From positions 1,364,001 through 1,428,000 of the forward strand of contig NZ_CP087203.1 of NCBI RefSeq assembly GCF_026016325.1: a stretch of 64,000 nucleotides of DNA. Reading direction: 5' to 3'. Source of the DNA: Pseudomonas sp. B21-056 (GTDB taxonomy: Bacteria > Pseudomonadota > Gammaproteobacteria > Pseudomonadales > Pseudomonadaceae). The notes under the pieces are model-generated. The model saw nothing but the letters and a program-made list of their open reading frames with translations. It had not been told where the DNA came from and made no database searches. Positions 46,210 to 54,641 of this stretch are shown here, piece by piece. Position 1 is the first letter of the stretch; every line of letters begins with the position of its first letter. Position numbers and translations under genes: made by a program.

Positions 46210-47556
46210 TCACCACTGCGCTCGATGTTCGCCCAGATTTGCAGCCGGCAGCGCCCATTGCAGCGGTGTGCCCATGAGTTTCATCGGCACCTGCAATCGA
46301 TGCGCCGGTCCCCATGGCGTCTGTTCCACCAGCAGCCCCTGATCGTTGGCGTCTTCCGGTCGGAGCACATCCCGGCGGCCTGCGCCTTGCTCGATCAACA
46401 GCTTGGCCGTGCGTGCCAGTGACAGGCGTGCCGAACCACCGCGGCCGTTCTCCAGGCGTTGGGTCAGCAACACGATGACGCTCGCCGCCATCAGGTAACC
46501 GGTGCCGTGATCCAGCGCCTGTACCGGCAGCGGTGTCGGTTTGTCCGCGTGCTTCCAGCCCATGCCCGCCTCGGCGATGCCGCTGCTCATCTGCACCAGG
46601 CTGTCGAAGCCGCGGCGGTTCTGCCAGGGGCCGCTCCAACCGTAGGCGTTGAGGCTGACATCGATCAGGCCCGGGGCGAGCTTGTGGCGTTGTCCGGCGC
46701 CATAACCCAGTCGTTCCAAGGCATCGGCGCGGTAACCGTGCAGGAGGATGTCGGCGTCCTTGAGCAGCGCTTCGAACGTGGCGCGGTCGTCGGGCTGCTG
46801 CAGGTCGAGGCGGGCGCAGCGTTTGCCGAGGGTGACTTCCGGGACTACGCCGGGCTCGTCCCAGGTCGGCGGATCGATGCGCAGTACATCGGCGCCCAAG
46901 CCTGCGAGGAACCGACTGGCGATGGGCCCCGCGAGCACCCGTGTCAGGTCCAGCACCTTGAGGCCCGCCAATGGCCGGGCCACGGAGCCGAGCCAGGGTT
47001 TGTGGTGTTCCTCGTCGGTTTGGGCGAAGTGCACCAGCGGCTCGGCACTCACTGCCCTGCCTTGGGGATGTGCTTGCCATGCCAGCGCCGAACGCATCTC
47101 GGCGGCGCAGCCACCGGCGTCGACCACCGCTTGTTCCAGCTCGGTCTTGTTCCAGCGGGCCACTTTGCTTGCCATGTCGGCGCGATCAAGGCAGGGGCCG
47201 AGGACTTTTTCCGCGGCCAGGCGATGATGCGGTGCATTGGTGTGCAGGCGAATCCAGCCGTCGGCGGTGGCGTAGTCGCCCGCCACCGGGTCCCACATCG
47301 GCGGCACGCTCCAGCCGATCGGCCGCAGGGACGTGGCGAACCAGAACGAGGCCAGGCGTCGGTCGACCTCGAGGGGCGGCAAGCGGCCGGTTTGCTGGCA
47401 AATGAGTGCTGCGCTCGCCTGGCCGGCCACGGCGATACTGGCACAGGCCAGCTCCGTGACGGCGAACGCCGAAGGCAGGGCACCTTCACCGCTGAAGGGG
47501 ATCGGAGTCGTGGGCAAGCCGAGGGCGGCTTGCATGGACGCGAGTAGATCTGTCAT
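46210..47556 (-). CDS. CaiB/BaiF-family CoA-transferase with rearranged domain order
   Basis: A 448-residue protein of the family III CoA-transferases. The element that normally opens the family, PLAGLKVLDLTRVLAGP with GADVLRIDPP, occurs only at residues 195-230. The preceding 190 residues resemble the small domain that usually sits later in the chain (YATADGWIRLHTN at 95-107; SALAWQAHPQGRAV at 156-169). The normal end piece (NLGEHRAQW) is still at the C-terminus. GGAGGG is 7 bases before ATG 47556. The catalytic Asp could not be located with confidence. The substrate is unknown and no catabolic neighbours suggest one. Confidence 0.8.
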   Translation of the reverse strand: MTDLLASMQAALGLPTTPIPFSGEGALPSAFAVTELACASIAVAGQASAALICQQTGRLPPLEVDRRLASFWFATSLRPIGWSVPPMWDPVAGDYATADGWIRLHTNAPHHRLAAEKVLGPCLDRADMASKVARWNKTELEQAVVDAGGCAAEMRSALAWQAHPQGRAVSAEPLVHFAQTDEEHHKPWLGSVARPLAGLKVLDLTRVLAGPIASRFLAGLGADVLRIDPPTWDEPGVVPEVTLGKRCARLDLQQPDDRATFEALLKDADILLHGYRADALERLGYGAGQRHKLAPGLIDVSLNAYGWSGPWQNRRGFDSLVQMSSGIAEAGMGWKHADKPTPLPVQALDHGTGYLMAASVIVLLTQRLENGRGGSARLSLARTAKLLIEQGAGRRDVLRPEDANDQGLLVEQTPWGPAHRLQVPMKLMGTPLQWALPAANLGEHRAQW

Positions 47557-47601
47557 CGAAGGCCCTCCGGGTTTGAGAGGCCGAGCATAGATCAAAACGG
47601 T

Positions 47602-47994
47602 TTATCCGGGCGTCTGTGCTGTTGCAGACGGACGGGACCAGAGCCACAGGTTGCCCGCGCCCATGCCCGTCAGGGCCAGGTACACCGGCCAGCCGTGATT
47701 GAGCGTCGCCAGCATCAATGCGGCGCAGAACAACATGCTGAGGGTTGCGCCAATCTTGGCCCGACGCGGGATGACCTTGCCGTTGCGCCAGTTGTGCAGC
47801 ATCGGCCCGAACAGGCGATGGTTCTCCAGCCAGGCACTCAGGCGCGGCGAACTGCGAGTCGCGGCCCAGGCGGCCAGCAGGATGAACTCGGTCGTCGGCA
47901 GGCCGGGCACGACAATGGCGACCAGGCCGATGGCGAGGCTTACGTAGGCGAGCAGGCCGAAGAGTAGTTGGGCGGGTTTTGAGGGACGGTTCAT
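47602..47994 (-). CDS. YbaN-family (DUF454) inner-membrane protein
   Basis: A 130-residue membrane protein with three or four spans. It contains the DUF454 hallmark GLVAIVVPGLPTTEFILLAAWAATRSSPRLSAWLENHRLFGP. ATG 47994 has AAGG 5 bases upstream; a GTG two codons earlier is possible. Its position between a CoA-transferase and heme oxygenase may be chance. Function is unknown. Confidence 0.83.
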   Translation of the reverse strand: MNRPSKPAQLLFGLLAYVSLAIGLVAIVVPGLPTTEFILLAAWAATRSSPRLSAWLENHRLFGPMLHNWRNGKVIPRRAKIGATLSMLFCAALMLATLNHGWPVYLALTGMGAGNLWLWSRPSATAQTPG

Positions 47995-48020
47995 CAGCAC
48001 CTTTCAGCTATACACATTTC

Positions 48021-48117
48021 CCTGTGGGAGCGAGCCTGCTCGCGAAGACGGTAGATCCTCCAACATCTCTGTTGACTGACACTCCGCTATCGCGAGCAGG
48101 CTCGCTCCCACAGGGGA
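48021..48117. repeat. Type A REP pair, copy A8
   Basis: Inverted REP units with spacer GGTAGATCCTCCAACATCTC then TGTTGACTGACACT, differing from copy A7 at a few positions. It lies between the YbaN gene start and the heme oxygenase stop. Confidence 0.9.
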
Positions 48118-48141
48118 AAGGGGTCATAGAAAAATCACCGT

Positions 48142-48732
48142 TCAGGCGGGTTCAGCGGCGTAGGCCTGTTCCAGCAGCACCGTAAACCGGTTGAAGGCGT
48201 CCAGCGCACCTTTGTCCGCCTCGGCTTCCTGCTGTTCGGTGAGAGGCAGCTCGTCGAGGATACGGGTGAAGGTCTTCCAGCCTTCGGCACGGCCGCCCGC
48301 CGGTTCGGCCAGGTGGCGGGCGCCGAAGGTTTCGCTCAGCCCCAGGCCCACTGCGCGCTTGATCAGGAACGCCGCGCCCAGTTTCGAACCTTCCGAAACG
48401 AACAACCAGCCCAGGGCCTCGGCCTGGGTTGGGTTTTTCAGCGCACCGGCCACCGGGGCCGGGACGTCGGTGCCCAGGTCCGCCAGGTCGGCCTTGGCGG
48501 CTTCGGCACGGCAGCGGGCGGGCAGGTCGGGGACCAGGACGGACAGTTGCGGGTCGTTGTACAGCGCCACCAGTTCCGACTGGAACAGGTACTGAGCGAC
48601 AACGAAGCGGGCAAAGCTGGCCGGGGTTGCGAACGGGGCGTGGGCCTTGACCAGGGCGTCGAGTTTGCCGTGGGGTTCGTGGGTGATCTGGTTCAGGCGT
48701 TGGGAGCGGGAGGTGGGGCGTTGGGTGTTCAT
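48142..48732 (-). CDS. hemO: Biliverdin-producing heme oxygenase (HemO/PigA type)
   Basis: A 196-residue cytoplasmic heme oxygenase that opens heme to biliverdin, iron and CO for iron supply. The proximal His is in NQITHEPHGKLDALV (about residue 18-22). The distal helix is ALGWLFVSEGSKLGAAFLIKRA, and FGARHLAEPAGGRAEGWKTF matches PigA of P. aeruginosa. It is the last gene behind ECF sigma, anti-sigma and receptor genes, separated from the receptor by a type C repeat. No separate Fur box was found in front of it. Confidence 0.93.
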   Translation of the reverse strand: MNTQRPTSRSQRLNQITHEPHGKLDALVKAHAPFATPASFARFVVAQYLFQSELVALYNDPQLSVLVPDLPARCRAEAAKADLADLGTDVPAPVAGALKNPTQAEALGWLFVSEGSKLGAAFLIKRAVGLGLSETFGARHLAEPAGGRAEGWKTFTRILDELPLTEQQEAEADKGALDAFNRFTVLLEQAYAAEPA

Positions 48733-48800
48733 GAGAGTTCCTAGGAATGAAAACGGATTGCTGTTGTTGCAGGGGACTCATTTGTTGCAGGAGATTTATT

Positions 48801-48895
48801 TGTGGCGAGGGGATTTATCCCCGCTGGGGCGCGCAGCGGCCCTGTTTTTTTGGGGCTGCTGCGCAGCCCAGCGGGGATAAATCCCCTCGCCACAG
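48801..48895. repeat. Type C interspersed inverted repeat, copy C3
   Basis: Ends TTGTGGCGAGGGGATTTATC CCCGCTGGGG and CCCAGCGGGGATAAATCCCC TCGCCACA form a long stem, with inner arms GCGCGCAGCGGCC / GGGGCTGCTGCGC. It lies between the TonB receptor stop and hemO, inside a likely operon. Confidence 0.87.
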
Positions 48896-48929
48896 ATAAA
48901 TCCTTAGCCACAAGGGAGGTACAGGCGGA

Positions 48930-51521
48930 TCAGATATCCCAGATCAGGTTGACCGCGAAGTTGCGCCCGGGCGCCGTCAGGCGGTCGAGGTTGGCGGGGC
49001 TCAGCACGGCCGCTTCGCCGACGCTGTCGTAGCCACGCACGTCATCCCACAGCCAATACTTTTTGTCGGTGAGGTTGTAGAGGCCGCCGCTGACGGTGAC
49101 GTCCTGGGTCACCTTGTAGAACCCGCTCAAGTCGAGAATCCCGAAACCCGGCGTCTTAAACTGGCTGCTGACGCCATCGGGCGAGTTGAAGTTGCTGTCG
49201 TCGACACGGTTCTTCTTCTTGACTAGGGTCCAACTGAGCAAGGTGCCGTAGTCGTCCTGCTCGTAGCCCAGGCCAAACACGCCGGTCAGCGGGTTGACGC
49301 TGTTGATCGGCTCGCCGGTGTCGTCGTTGCGACCGTAGGCGTAGGCCACCGACCCCTGGGTATAGAGGCCTTGGGGCGCGCCCAATACGTCGAGGTCCAG
49401 GCGGCCCTTGACCTCGGCGCCCTTGATGGTGGCGTGCTTGATGTTGTTGCTCTGGAAGGTCAACTGATCGGCGCCGGGGGTGATGGCGTCTTCGTTGATG
49501 AAATCGCGGTACTTGTTGTAGAACACCGCCACATCGAATGAGCCGGAGTCGAAACGGCCCCGCAACCCGGTCTCGTAGCTTTTGCTTTTTTCCGCTTCCA
49601 GGTCAGGGTTGGGTTCCACGCTGTAGCCGACCCCGGGGTTATCGAAACGGCCGTACAGGGCCTTGGCGGTCGGGGTGCGGAAACCTTCGGCGTACTGGCC
49701 ATACCCGGTGTACTGGTCGGTAAAGGCATAGGTCAGGCCGAACTTGGGCGAGACGCGATGCCAGGTCTTGTTGCTGTCGCTGACCTGGCCGCCACTGGTA
49801 GGGTCCACGGTGTTGAGGAAGGCCTGGGTGAGGTGCGGCTTGAGCTGGGTGTAGTCGTAGCGCAGGCCCGGGGTGAAGGTCCACTTGTCCCAACGGATCT
49901 GGTCCTGGGCAAACAGGCTGTAGGTGTTGATGGTCGGGTCCGGGAAGTCACTGGCTTTTGCCAGCACGTCTCGCGTGCTGATGGCGCCGACGGCGGAACA
50001 ACCCACGCCGACCGCCAGGCACACGCCATTGCCGCTGCGCGAGCCGGTGACTTTCTGTTGCTTGATCGTGGTGCCATAGGTCAGCGCGTGATCGGTGTCG
50101 GCGAGGCTGAAGGCCTTGTCCAGTTGTGCATCGAAAACCCATTGTTTTTCTTCGTAGAGGGTTTCCCGGGTACGCAGCACCCGGCGGGTGATCGGGAAGT
50201 AGAACTCGGCGGTGCCCTGGTCGGTCTTGGCGACCTGATGGTTCAGGCTCCATTTGATGTTGTCGGCCAGCAGGCTGTCGAGGGCGAAGCTGTGCTCCAG
50301 GCCGAAACGCTCGCGGGTGATAGTGTCATTACCGGTGCGCCACTGGTACATGCCGCCCGGCAGGATGCTCGCGGGAATGGCCGGTTGACCGTTGGAGAAG
50401 GGGCCGCCGTAGGCGCTTTTCAGATCGCTGTCGCGGTCATCCTTGTACTTCTCGTAGACCAGGCCCAGGCGCGCGTCGTCGCTGTAGTTCCAGCCGAGTT
50501 TGGCCAGAACGTTGTTGGCTCTCACGTCTTCCGGGTTGGCGGCGGTGCGGTCCAGGCCGGTGCCGTTGTGGCTGCCGTAGGATTCGGTTTCATGGCCGTC
50601 GCGCTGGCTGTAGTGCAGCAGGCCATCGAATGTCCCGCTGCGGCCGGCGACGGTGGCGGATTTGAGCCAGCTTTCGTCGGCAGAGCTGTAGCCGGTCTTC
50701 AGGCGGGCACCGACGTCCTGGCCGGGCTTGATGATGTCATCCGGATCCAGGGTGAAGTAGCTGACGGCACCGCCGATGGCATTGCTGCCATAGAGCACCG
50801 AGGCCGGACCGCGAAGAATTTCCACGCGCTTGATGATCTCCGGGTCGACGTAGTTGCGCTGGGTCTTGGCGTAGGGGCCGTTGAAGAAGCCATCGGGAAT
50901 TGCCACGCCGTCGACCTGGGTCAGGATCCGATTGCCGTCGATGCCGCGGATGTTGTAGCCGCTGATGCCGCCGCGCTGGCCCGCGCCGCCCACCGACACG
51001 CCGGGCTCGTAGCGCACCAGGTCCTTGAGGGTGTTGACGTTATTGCGGTCCAGTGCCTGGCGATCGTGGACGCTGACGGTACTGGGTACACCGCTGATGT
51101 CCTGCTCCTGGCGGGTGGCGCTGATGGTCATCTGTTGCAGGTTCAGCACGTTGCTGGCGCTGCGCTTCTCCAGGACGATGCTGTTGTTGCCCAGCTTGCG
51201 GTAGCTCAAGTCGGTCCCCACCAGCAGGCGCTCCAGGGCTTTCTCCGGTGGCAGCGAGCCGTTGACGCCGGGCGACGCGACACCTTCAGCCAGTTCTGCC
51301 GGCAGGCCCACTTGCCAGCCCGTGACGGCGGTGAATGCATTCAGGGCTGAAACCAGTGGCTGTTGGGCGATGGCGAAGGTGTAGTCGCCGATGTTGCGTG
51401 CAGGCGGTTGCGTCGCGGCGGCCAGGGTGGCGGGCGCGGTGCCGGCCATCAGGATGGCGGCGGTCAGCAACGACAGCGTGCGGGAAGGGGCAAGGAACCG
51501 GCAGGTAAGGCGAGAGGACAT
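48930..51521 (-). CDS. TonB-dependent heme receptor with N-terminal signalling domain
   Basis: An 863-residue outer-membrane receptor. The signal peptide (about 1-37) is followed by a secretin/TonB N-terminal signalling domain (FAIAQQPLVSALNAFTAVTGW ... LSYRKLGNNSIVLEKR, about residues 45-122), which contacts the anti-sigma factor. The plug contains SGVPSTVSVHDRQALDRNNV and the barrel follows, ending in ...NFAVNLIWDI. It is of the hemoglobin/transferrin/lactoferrin type, and with hemO next to it heme is the likely ligand (HxuA/HasR-like). ATG 51521 has GGAG 8 bases upstream. A Fur-box-like site precedes it at 51625. Confidence 0.92.
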   Translation of the reverse strand: MSSRLTCRFLAPSRTLSLLTAAILMAGTAPATLAAATQPPARNIGDYTFAIAQQPLVSALNAFTAVTGWQVGLPAELAEGVASPGVNGSLPPEKALERLLVGTDLSYRKLGNNSIVLEKRSASNVLNLQQMTISATRQEQDISGVPSTVSVHDRQALDRNNVNTLKDLVRYEPGVSVGGAGQRGGISGYNIRGIDGNRILTQVDGVAIPDGFFNGPYAKTQRNYVDPEIIKRVEILRGPASVLYGSNAIGGAVSYFTLDPDDIIKPGQDVGARLKTGYSSADESWLKSATVAGRSGTFDGLLHYSQRDGHETESYGSHNGTGLDRTAANPEDVRANNVLAKLGWNYSDDARLGLVYEKYKDDRDSDLKSAYGGPFSNGQPAIPASILPGGMYQWRTGNDTITRERFGLEHSFALDSLLADNIKWSLNHQVAKTDQGTAEFYFPITRRVLRTRETLYEEKQWVFDAQLDKAFSLADTDHALTYGTTIKQQKVTGSRSGNGVCLAVGVGCSAVGAISTRDVLAKASDFPDPTINTYSLFAQDQIRWDKWTFTPGLRYDYTQLKPHLTQAFLNTVDPTSGGQVSDSNKTWHRVSPKFGLTYAFTDQYTGYGQYAEGFRTPTAKALYGRFDNPGVGYSVEPNPDLEAEKSKSYETGLRGRFDSGSFDVAVFYNKYRDFINEDAITPGADQLTFQSNNIKHATIKGAEVKGRLDLDVLGAPQGLYTQGSVAYAYGRNDDTGEPINSVNPLTGVFGLGYEQDDYGTLLSWTLVKKKNRVDDSNFNSPDGVSSQFKTPGFGILDLSGFYKVTQDVTVSGGLYNLTDKKYWLWDDVRGYDSVGEAAVLSPANLDRLTAPGRNFAVNLIWDI

Positions 51522-51624
51522 CGATAGCGCTCCGTGTCGCATCTGTTATAGGTGCAGATTGGCATCGATAGATGCGAATCAATTGCATTGGCTATAACGA
51601 GACGAATCAGCGAAGGCTATCGAG

Positions 51625-51643
51625 TAAAAATAATTCTCATTTA
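51625..51643 (-). promoter_or_regulatory. Fur-box-like site upstream of the heme receptor
   Basis: On the minus strand the sequence AAATGAGAATTATTTTTAC resembles the Fur consensus and the typical heme-gene AATGAGAAT element. It overlaps the TAA stop of the anti-sigma gene and lies about 100 bases before the receptor start. Confidence 0.55.
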
Positions 51644-52603
51644 GTTCAGGATCACCAGTGCCGGGAATTCTTGAAGCCGCGCAGAGGTGATGTGCGCCAG
51701 GGAGCGAACCACGTCCAGCGGCTGGTCGAGGCGGTAATTGCCGGTCACCGTGACCTGGGCCAGTTGCTCGTTGCGGTTGATGATCCAGCCGGGATAGTAG
51801 CGCCGCAGTTCGGCCAGGACCTGGCTCAGCGGTCGGTTCTCGAACACCAGCCGACCCTGGACCCAGGCCAGGTCGGTGCCGGCATCGAGCGGGGCCGGGC
51901 GGTCGAAGCCGTGGGGGCCGATGCGGATGCTTTCCCCGGCCGAGAGCCGGACATGGGTGTCGTTGCGGTTGGCCCGCAGTTCCACATCGCCGCGCTGGAC
52001 CTGGACCTGGGCCACGCCGTCGAGGTAGCGCACGGCGAACGTGGTGTTGCTGACACTGGCGGTGACCGGCCCGGCGTCGATCTCCAGTGGCAGGCTGCGA
52101 TTGTCGGGCACCTCGAAAAACGCCTCGCCCTTGTACAGCCGGGCCACATGGCGCTGTTTGTCGAACGTGCTGGAAAAGGCCGAGTCGGTGTTGAGCAGGA
52201 CCTTGGAGCCATCCTCCAGCTGCAGGCGCTGGCGTTCACCGACCACCGTCAGGTGATCGGCCTGGAAATGCAGGGGCAGGTCGCTGAAATTGAACAGGCC
52301 GAGGAACAGCACGGCGGCGGTGGCCAGGGGTTTCCAGTGGGCGCGCAGGCGTGACAGCGCGGTCACCCTGGGCGTGGCCTGGAGCCGCCGGGCACTCTCC
52401 TTCACTTGCGGGCCGTTCCAGAGGGTCTGGGCCCGGACGAACGCTTCGCCATGGCGCGGATCGGCCGCCAACCAGACCTGGAATTGCCGGGTCTGCTCCT
52501 GGCTGGGGTTGTCCAGCAGGACCAGCCAGTCCAGCGCCTGCTCCATGGCGTGGGCGGTGTCCTGCGCTGACGCAGATTCGGAAGAGCGGTGATTATCCGT
52601 CAC
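51641..52603 (-). CDS. FecR-family anti-sigma factor
   Basis: A 320-residue inner-membrane regulator. The N-terminal cytoplasmic part (DWLVLLDNPSQEQTRQFQVWLAADPRHGEAF) binds the sigma factor. One span lies at about residues 92-108 (ATAAVLFLGLFNFSDL). The periplasmic part has the FecR domain (GERQRLQLEDGSKVLLNTDS) and a C-terminal DUF4974-like signalling domain. It keeps the ECF sigma inactive until the receptor is loaded. It lies 51 bases after the sigma gene and before the receptor gene. Confidence 0.92.
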   Translation of the reverse strand: MTDNHRSSESASAQDTAHAMEQALDWLVLLDNPSQEQTRQFQVWLAADPRHGEAFVRAQTLWNGPQVKESARRLQATPRVTALSRLRAHWKPLATAAVLFLGLFNFSDLPLHFQADHLTVVGERQRLQLEDGSKVLLNTDSAFSSTFDKQRHVARLYKGEAFFEVPDNRSLPLEIDAGPVTASVSNTTFAVRYLDGVAQVQVQRGDVELRANRNDTHVRLSAGESIRIGPHGFDRPAPLDAGTDLAWVQGRLVFENRPLSQVLAELRRYYPGWIINRNEQLAQVTVTGNYRLDQPLDVVRSLAHITSARLQEFPALVILN

Positions 52604-52654
52604 GGTGGTTCCTCGCAGTGTCTTTGCACGGCTGTTTCGAATTTTCTTGAGGAT

Positions 52655-53173
52655 TCAGTCGATGTCCAGGCGTTCTGCCACGCGGATACAGATCGTCATG
52701 ATCAGCTTCAGTTCCTTTTGCACGGTACTCAGGGACACACCCAACGCTGCGGCGATGTCCTGATAACCATGACCGTGCAGGCGGCTGAGGATGAAAATCT
52801 GCTGTTGGCGCGGGCTCAGCGCTTGCAGGCTGACGTTGAGGCGCTCGAGCATCTGTTCGGCATGGGCGGCATCCTCGGCGCTGCTCTGGGGAGCGATCAC
52901 ATTGTGAACGATCTCCAGGGGCACGTCGTCCAGCACGGTACGGGACTGTATGCGCCGGGCACGCAAGTGATCCCGCGCCAGGTTGCGGGCGGTCTGGAAG
53001 ACAAAGGGTTCGAGGTGCTCGACTGTGCGTTCGGCCAATGCGCGAGAGACGCGCAAATAGGTTTCCTGGAGCAGGTCCTCGGCGGTACTGGGGTTGTTGA
53101 CCATGCGTTCGAGGGTGCGCAGCAGGGGCGTGCGCTGGGCGAGGAAGACGTGGTGAAAGCGCGATTGACTCAC
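52655..53173 (-). CDS. ECF sigma factor for heme/iron signalling (FecI/HxuI-like)
   Basis: A 172-residue ECF sigma factor. Region 2 (PSTAEDLLQETYLRVSRAL; FQTARNLARDHLRARR) and region 4 (LSPRQQQIFILSRLHGHGYQDIAAALGVSLSTVQKEL) are complete. It is in the order sigma-anti-sigma-receptor-hemO seen for hxuIRA plus hemO systems, so it probably directs receptor transcription when heme is present. A perfect Fur-type palindrome (53199-53217) precedes it, giving iron control. Confidence 0.93.
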   Translation of the reverse strand: MSQSRFHHVFLAQRTPLLRTLERMVNNPSTAEDLLQETYLRVSRALAERTVEHLEPFVFQTARNLARDHLRARRIQSRTVLDDVPLEIVHNVIAPQSSAEDAAHAEQMLERLNVSLQALSPRQQQIFILSRLHGHGYQDIAAALGVSLSTVQKELKLIMTICIRVAERLDID

Positions 53174-53198
53174 GGTAAGGCCCGATCCGGTTCGAGTG

Positions 53199-53217
53199 GA
53201 TGATAATGCTTATCATC
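53199..53217. promoter_or_regulatory. Fur-box palindrome in front of the ECF sigma gene
   Basis: GATGATAA-TGC-TTATCATC is a perfect 8+3+8 inverted repeat with the Fur consensus GATAAT core. It ends 26 bases upstream of the sigma gene start, where it could block the promoter under high iron. Confidence 0.85.
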
Positions 53218-53253
53218 TACTCGGCAGGTCAAGCGTAGATTCCGTCAGGTGAT

Positions 53254-53385
53254 GTGTAGGAGCTGTCGAGTGCAACGAGGCTGCGATCTTGTCCCAGACA
53301 ATTAAGTCGTGAGCGAAAGATCAAAAGATCAAAAGATCAAAAGATCAAAAGATCGCAGCCTCGTTGCACTCGACAGCTCCTACAG
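53254..53385. repeat. Type B interspersed inverted repeat, copy B6, with AAAGATC array
   Basis: The arms TGTAGGAGCTGTCGAGTGCA ACGAGGCTGCGATCTT and its mirror at the right are near perfect. Inside, the unit AAAGATC occurs five times in a row at 8-base steps, which looks like slippage growth. The element lies between the ECF sigma start and the gap stop. Confidence 0.85.
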
Positions 53386-53411
53386 GGGCATCCCTACATC
53401 CGTGGCGGTAT

Positions 53412-54413
53412 TTATTCGGCGTTACACAACGCCAGACAGTTATCCAGCATCCGATTGGAGAAGCCCCACTCGTTGTCATACCAGGCCAGTACCTTGAGCA
53501 GCTTGCCGCTGACCTTGGTGTGGTTGGCGTCGAAGATCGACGACAGCGGGTTGTGGTTGAAGTCGCTGGAAACCAGCGGCAGGGTGTTATAGCCGAGGAT
53601 CTTCGAATGCTGGCTGGCCTGGCGCAGCAGTTCGTTGACGTCTTCGGCCGACGCTTCGCGCTTGAGCTGCACGGTCAGGTCCACCAGGGACACGTTGATC
53701 ACCGGCACGCGCACGGCCATGCCGGTCAGCTTGCCCGCCAGTTCCGGCAGTACCAGGCCGACCGCTTCGGCGGCGCCGGTCTTGCTCGGGATCATGTTCT
53801 GGGTGGCCGAACGGGCGCGGTACGGGTCGGTGTGGTAGACGTCGGTCAGGTTCTGGTCGTTGGTGTAGGCATGGATGGTGGTCATCAGGCCGCTTTCGAT
53901 GCCCAGCTCGCGGTGCAGCACCTGGGCCACCGGGGCCAGGCAGTTGGTGGTGCACGACGCGTTGGAAATGATCTGGTGGGACTGGCGCAGGATGTCATGG
54001 TTCACGCCATACACCACGGTGGCGTCGGCGCCCTTGGCCGGGGCCGAGATGATCACCTTGCGGGCACCGGCGCTGATGTGCGCGGCAGCCTTGGCGCGGT
54101 CGGTGAACAGGCCGGTGCACTCGAACACCACGTCGATCTTCTCGGCGGCCCAGGGCAGTTCGGCCGGGTTGCGGATGGCGCTGACCGAGATGCGGTCGCC
54201 ATTGACCGTCAGGCTTTCGTTATCGTGCTGCACTTCGGCGTCGAACGTGCCGTGAACGGTGTCGTACTTGAGCAGATGGGCATTGATCGCGCTGTCGCCC
54301 AGGTCGTTGATGGCGACAATCTGCAAGTCGCGACGATAGCCTTGGGTATACAGTGCACGGAGGACGTTGCGGCCGATGCGGCCAAAACCATTGATTGCGA
54401 TTCGAAGAGTCAT
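53412..54413 (-). CDS. gap: Glyceraldehyde-3-phosphate dehydrogenase
   Basis: A 333-residue NAD-linked enzyme of central metabolism that oxidises glyceraldehyde 3-phosphate after the Entner-Doudoroff split. The NAD fold starts [21 protein letters not shown], and the catalytic Cys is in [13 protein letters not shown] (about residue 155). It is divergent from edd with two HexR-type boxes in the gap, the usual setting in pseudomonads. The gene is intact. Confidence 0.97.
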   Translation of the reverse strand: MTLRIAINGFGRIGRNVLRALYTQGYRRDLQIVAINDLGDSAINAHLLKYDTVHGTFDAEVQHDNESLTVNGDRISVSAIRNPAELPWAAEKIDVVFECTGLFTDRAKAAAHISAGARKVIISAPAKGADATVVYGVNHDILRQSHQIISNASCTTNCLAPVAQVLHRELGIESGLMTTIHAYTNDQNLTDVYHTDPYRARSATQNMIPSKTGAAEAVGLVLPELAGKLTGMAVRVPVINVSLVDLTVQLKREASAEDVNELLRQASQHSKILGYNTLPLVSSDFNHNPLSSIFDANHTKVSGKLLKVLAWYDNEWGFSNRMLDNCLALCNAE

Positions 54414-54435
54414 TAACTGCGCTGCCGTCGATTTG

Positions 54436-54450
54436 TTGTTGGAATTACAA
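54436..54450. promoter_or_regulatory. HexR-type box near gap
   Basis: TTGT-N7-ACAA (TTGTTGGAATTACAA) fits the HexR operator described in P. putida. It lies 23 bases from the gap start, where HexR binding would block gap until the Entner-Doudoroff intermediate KDPG releases it. Confidence 0.8.
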
Positions 54451-54497
54451 GATTATTCGCATAAAAATAGAAAACAAGCCTTTTTGATGGCAATATT

Positions 54498-54512
54498 TTG
54501 TTTTATCTACAA
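54498..54512. promoter_or_regulatory. HexR-type box near edd
   Basis: TTGT-N7-ACAA (TTGTTTTATCTACAA), a second HexR-type operator, 130 bases upstream of edd. Together with the box at 54436 it suits divergent control of gap and edd-glk. Confidence 0.8.
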
Positions 54513-54641
54513 CGAGTGACCTGAATCAACTGGTCCGATTGGTCAAAACCGTTTGTCGCCTTCCCTGTCCCAGGGGGCGCAGCCGGTCTTGACCAGCATA
54601 GACAATCAGGTCGCCACACCCGTTAGCCTGGAGTTCTACAC

